From Rotaria socialis (Eukaryota; Rotifera; Eurotatoria; Philodinida; Philodinidae): 64,000 nt of DNA. Where the stretch lies: positions 124,001 through 188,000 of the forward strand of contig CAJNYU010003776.1 in assembly GCA_905331475.1 (NCBI GenBank), given 5' to 3'. Shown piece after piece: positions 60,710 through 64,000 of this stretch (its first letter is position 1; every line of letters begins with the position of its first letter). The position numbers were made by a program, and so were the translations under genes. The notes beneath the pieces were generated by a model that saw nothing but the letters and a program-made list of their open reading frames with translations, had not been told where the DNA came from and did no database searches.

Positions 60710-63146
60710 TATTAATATTTGAAATCCTTCGTTTTTTTTATATCCAGCAGCTGATCAAATTCTACAATTTTCAGACAGAAAATTTTAACAATGAACAAAA
60801 GGAAAAGAAGAAAAATTGGTAATAACAAAAAATACGAAGGGCAATCAACGAGAAAGAATGCGAAAAAAGTGTGAAATGGAATTTAAAGCTTTTCTAGTCT
60901 ACCGCTGAACTACGTCAAAACTCAAGTGAGCATTTAAATGCCGCATGATTAATTGTTGACTATCTTAATTCGTATATAGAACAAACTAGAAAATAGAGAC
61001 GAAGAAAATTATGTATTTTTATATATTTATTATTAAGAATAAATTGTACACATGAATTTATTTGACATCGACATCTACTAAAATGTACGCATATAGTTAC
61101 TACGAATGAGGTAAGCTTTGACAATAAATAATCAAATAGTGATTGTTTCTTCTCAAAATTATTTGAATACGTAATTTTATGTAAATCGGATTCAAAAATT
61201 CAATGTACCATAAAAGAAAAATCATCGTCAGTCTATATTTGTCAAAACATTAAAAATTTATAGTTTATCAATAGTACGTATAAATAGACATCGTGATGAT
61301 TGTTCTATCTCATATGGATAGAATATTATGTAATGTGCTTTCAGAGAAAATAGTGAATAATTCAATCGAAATGAAATATTTTTAAGTCCGACGGTTTATT
61401 TGAAGAGATCAGGTCTTTACTCTAGGTTAAAGTAACCATCGATGGTAGATTGACTACTTCCATTTGTTATTTTGATCTTAGCTAATTGAACATATAAATA
61501 TTCGAAACCTATTATAATATTGATTTCTATAAAAATCTCCTATTCGAAAGATGAAATCGTTGTTTCAGTTCTACGTTTCGGCTGGAAAAAACATTTTATT
61601 ATTTCAGTAGTAATTTCTTTAGTCTTGCGCATCGCTATTAAATCAACAAGTACTTTCTGTATAAAAATTAGCTTTCCAATCGTGTTTTTCAGTTTATGAC
61701 GATGCCTTGCCGTACAACAAATTCTATTTTTGATAATTTCCACCATTGACATACCAATCGGTCTGTCAAACATAATGATGAATATTTTGTTAAAATAAGT
61801 TTTACCAAACAAATATATACAAGTATCAAAAATCAGTCTGTTAGTTAGCCAATCTTTTGGTTTTTTTCGCACGATATATACATCATGCAAATTAGTTCTA
61901 TTTAAAAATAATAACAAATGCTCTTTTATTATCTGCAGGTACTTCGTCGGATTCTCATTTCAAACTTCCAATTGTCCGCTGACTGCTATTCGATAAACAA
62001 GTGCACGCTAACTCTTGAATTCTAATTCGTGGATACAATATATTATATTTTTAGCAATCAATGCCCTCTAGAAATATTTATCGTGGGAAATTATTCGAGA
62101 GACTGGATTACATTTTACAGTAAAATCTTAAATCGGATATGTAAAAGACTCTATTTGACCTGTTGATACTAAAAAAAAAGGAGTGAGGTAGTCATTTAGT
62201 ATTCTATTCGGCGCAATTGAAAATCGAGTTTCTTTTTCTTTCAATTTAAAATCTAAAACGCCTAAAAACAATAAACTTGCCTACGTCTTGAGAATCAGAG
62301 GTTCGATCAACTAGTAGCCAATACTAAACAAACAATCGAGCCAACCGAACCTCTTCATCGCTGATCGACTTTTTTTCCGAAACTCTCTCTCGCACGATCG
62401 AACAAGAAAAAAACGAAAGAAGCATTTGACTAATTCAAATGCCATCGCTTTTCGTTAGATCAATCGGTGCTTAGACTTTCAAATAGCAAACGTTGGAGAC
62501 ATAAAAAATTCAAACAAATAAATTTACTTGCTGCCAGACTGTCTACTATTTCGAAGACGCAAAATGATCCCATTCAAAAGTTTATTTCTCCTTCTAAAAA
62601 AATCACCTTGAGCCGCCTATACTTGTCCAATACATGAAACATTTTTCTTCGTTTTGCCTCGCTGTTAACAAGGTTGACAATTAATTTTCTCTTACCGATT
62701 TAAAAGTTAAACAAATTGTACAAACAAAGGTGAGGGGGAGAAAGAGGAAAGTAAATGACTAAAAACATTTTAATCTACTTTTCTAGATGAAACAACGTCA
62801 TTACATGCCTATCAAAACGACGTCATATTTTACGAGAACTATTCGTTTGAAAAACATAAGCCGATTTCTGTCCTCATTTTGTTTTGGTGCTTTTATGATT
62901 CTTAATGAGCTCCGATCGGTTTTCTAGGCACAAGTTCGATTACGTGTCAGATAATAAGATAGAAATCTAACATTGATCAAATTAGTTTCTTTTATTGCTG
63001 TAAAAATGTGACAAATTTTTCAAACAATTCGAAAAAGAAACAATTAGAATTTTTTCTTCAATGATAATAGTCTTGAATAAGCTTGTAAATTTTTATACAT
63101 AGATAACCACAGGTTAATATGGATTAAAGCAAATCTGTATTTATTT
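60710..63146. other. Gene-free region, 2.4 kb
   Basis: No confident gene. A minus-strand frame at 61540-61917 (125 codons, including FGKTYFNKIFIIMFDRPIGM) lacks an early ATG and any known domain. A tRNA-like box A (TAGTTCAGCGGTAGAC on the minus strand, 60898-60913) has no matching box B. The rest is AT-rich. Confidence 0.4.
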
Positions 63147-63481
63147 TTAATATGAATATATTTTACATTTATTAATTTCTTTATCCGGACATTCGCGTAA
63201 TTTATCAAAGTAATAGAAAAATCCATCTTTTCGACGTTGCAATTTTTTAACAAAACCACTATCTGGCCATGTATCGATCTATTAACGACAAGAAGAAAAT
63301 CTACAATGTCTGAGAATGAATTTATTAAAATGACCTCAGCAACTTGTCGCACTCGTTTATATTCAAGTTCATCACGGTAGCCAGCTAACTGAAAGCGGTA
63401 AGCATTTTCCACTTCTTTAGACCAATGTGTCGGACGAATTAATGATTTTGGTTCGAGTGCTGCCAAAGTTGATGTCGCCAT
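63147..63481 (-). CDS. MEIG1: MEIG1 (meiosis-expressed gene 1) homologue
   Basis: Two exons (63481-63335 and 63278-63147) join to 92 residues, the normal family length. [49 protein letters not shown] and [14 protein letters not shown] follow human MEIG1 closely over its whole length. In mouse, MEIG1 binds PACRG and is needed for sperm manchette and flagellum formation; wider roles with ciliary microtubules are plausible. No second copy is seen. If the organism is a bdelloid, which lacks males, retention points to a ciliary rather than a sperm role. The start ATG at 63481 is followed by [13 protein letters not shown]. Confidence 0.95.
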
Positions 63482-64000
63482 AGGAATCAAATTTCTTTTT
63501 TTCTGCTATACCGTTGTATTTAAAGAAACTTTCAAATTATTTTGAATCAGAAATTTATACGATAGGGCAAAACAAGGTGGCATAGATCATATTGTTAAGA
63601 TAGAAATACCTCTTTCTTGTTCCGCTGAAAAATTTCTTCATTTCAAAATAGATGTCGTGCACTATAGGCTGATTCTTCTGTGAAATGACAATTAAATTTG
63701 TTTATCAAGGATTTCGAAGTAGATTTTGGTTGATATTTTGTTATAAGTAAAGAGACAACAAGTCCAAAAGTAAATCGCAATCGATGACAACAACAACAAA
63801 GATAATTCTGCTAAATTAAAATTTACTATTTTAGTAAGAATTTGGTATCTGTTAACATTTAAATGCAAAAGAGCACATGATCAACTTTTAAAAGATTAGT
63901 TTTTCATCTTTGATAACCTTTTCGTATGTCGCTAAACAAAAAATGACGAACTTGAAATCCAGTAAAGCTCAACTTTCAGTCCAAGCAAATGAAATAGAAG
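63482..64000. other. Region upstream of MEIG1
   Basis: AT-rich DNA to the window end, presumably the MEIG1 promoter. No gene or repeat recognised. Confidence 0.4.

Noticed and set aside
60898-60913. tRNA gene on the minus strand
   Set aside because: Box A (TAGTTCAGCGGTAGAC) is present, but there is no box B or foldable anticodon and T arms downstream. At most it is a 5' tRNA fragment or chance.
61540-61917. 125-codon minus-strand frame
   Set aside because: There is no ATG near its start, no domain and no clear splice partner; the composition is that of AT-rich intergenic DNA.

Overview
The window looks like nuclear DNA of an invertebrate, most likely a bdelloid rotifer (Adineta/Rotaria type). 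The reasons are high AT content, introns mostly 48-70 bp with GT-AG ends, compact animal genes with human orthologues, a WWE-domain arginine ADP-ribosyltransferase gene of a kind expanded in bdelloids, and scattered TGTGGG-like repeats, the bdelloid telomere unit. The species assignment is inference; the gene identities are read from the sequence.

Left part, 1-21.6 kb, is accessory DNA. It starts with two diverged copies of a 533-535 bp module (48-580 and 1446-1980). Each is followed at once by a 95-bp satellite: about 2.5 units after the first copy, about 68 units (1981-8398) after the second, and a short tail at 9299-9420. An unrelated insertion with inverted ends and a 290-bp foldback splits the satellite at 8399-9298. 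At 10816-15223 lies a dead piggyBac transposon that holds other elements: a hAT-like element in its left terminal repeat (10848-11605), itself split by a TA-flanked foldback (10961-11107), and a TTAA-flanked element in its transposase gene (13290-14481). One intact host gene sits here, the WWE-ART gene (18466-19497, minus).

Middle part, 21.6-54.1 kb, is gene-dense. Plus strand: ITFG1/LINKIN, TPD52, ATXN3, RWDD1 and a tandem pair of TRAFD1-like zinc-finger genes. Minus strand: five co-oriented genes with 122-341 bp gaps, DNPH1, ARF, ACTMAP, an ORP9/10/11-type lipid-transfer gene and COX6C. A 4.28 kb gene-free divergent region separates DNPH1 from an NTPDase gene (plus). Then come ATP synthase alpha (plus) and a cytochrome P450 (minus), tail to tail.

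Right part, 54.1-64 kb, mixes repeats (a 187-bp hAT-like MITE and a tandem duplication of about 2.19 kb whose second copy is collapsed at an N) with minus-strand genes: casein kinase 1, an unrecognised 233-residue protein and MEIG1.

The genes form no single pathway; most are housekeeping (mitochondrial respiration, vesicle and lipid traffic, ubiquitin and nucleotide metabolism). Two features recur. Most start codons lie 0-53 bp after a splice-acceptor-like sequence, which fits spliced-leader trans-splicing (known in rotifers) or 5'UTR introns. The accessory DNA records layered transposon insertions with readable target duplications. Single N bases at 826, 9209 and 57725 mark assembly joins, two of them in or beside repeats.
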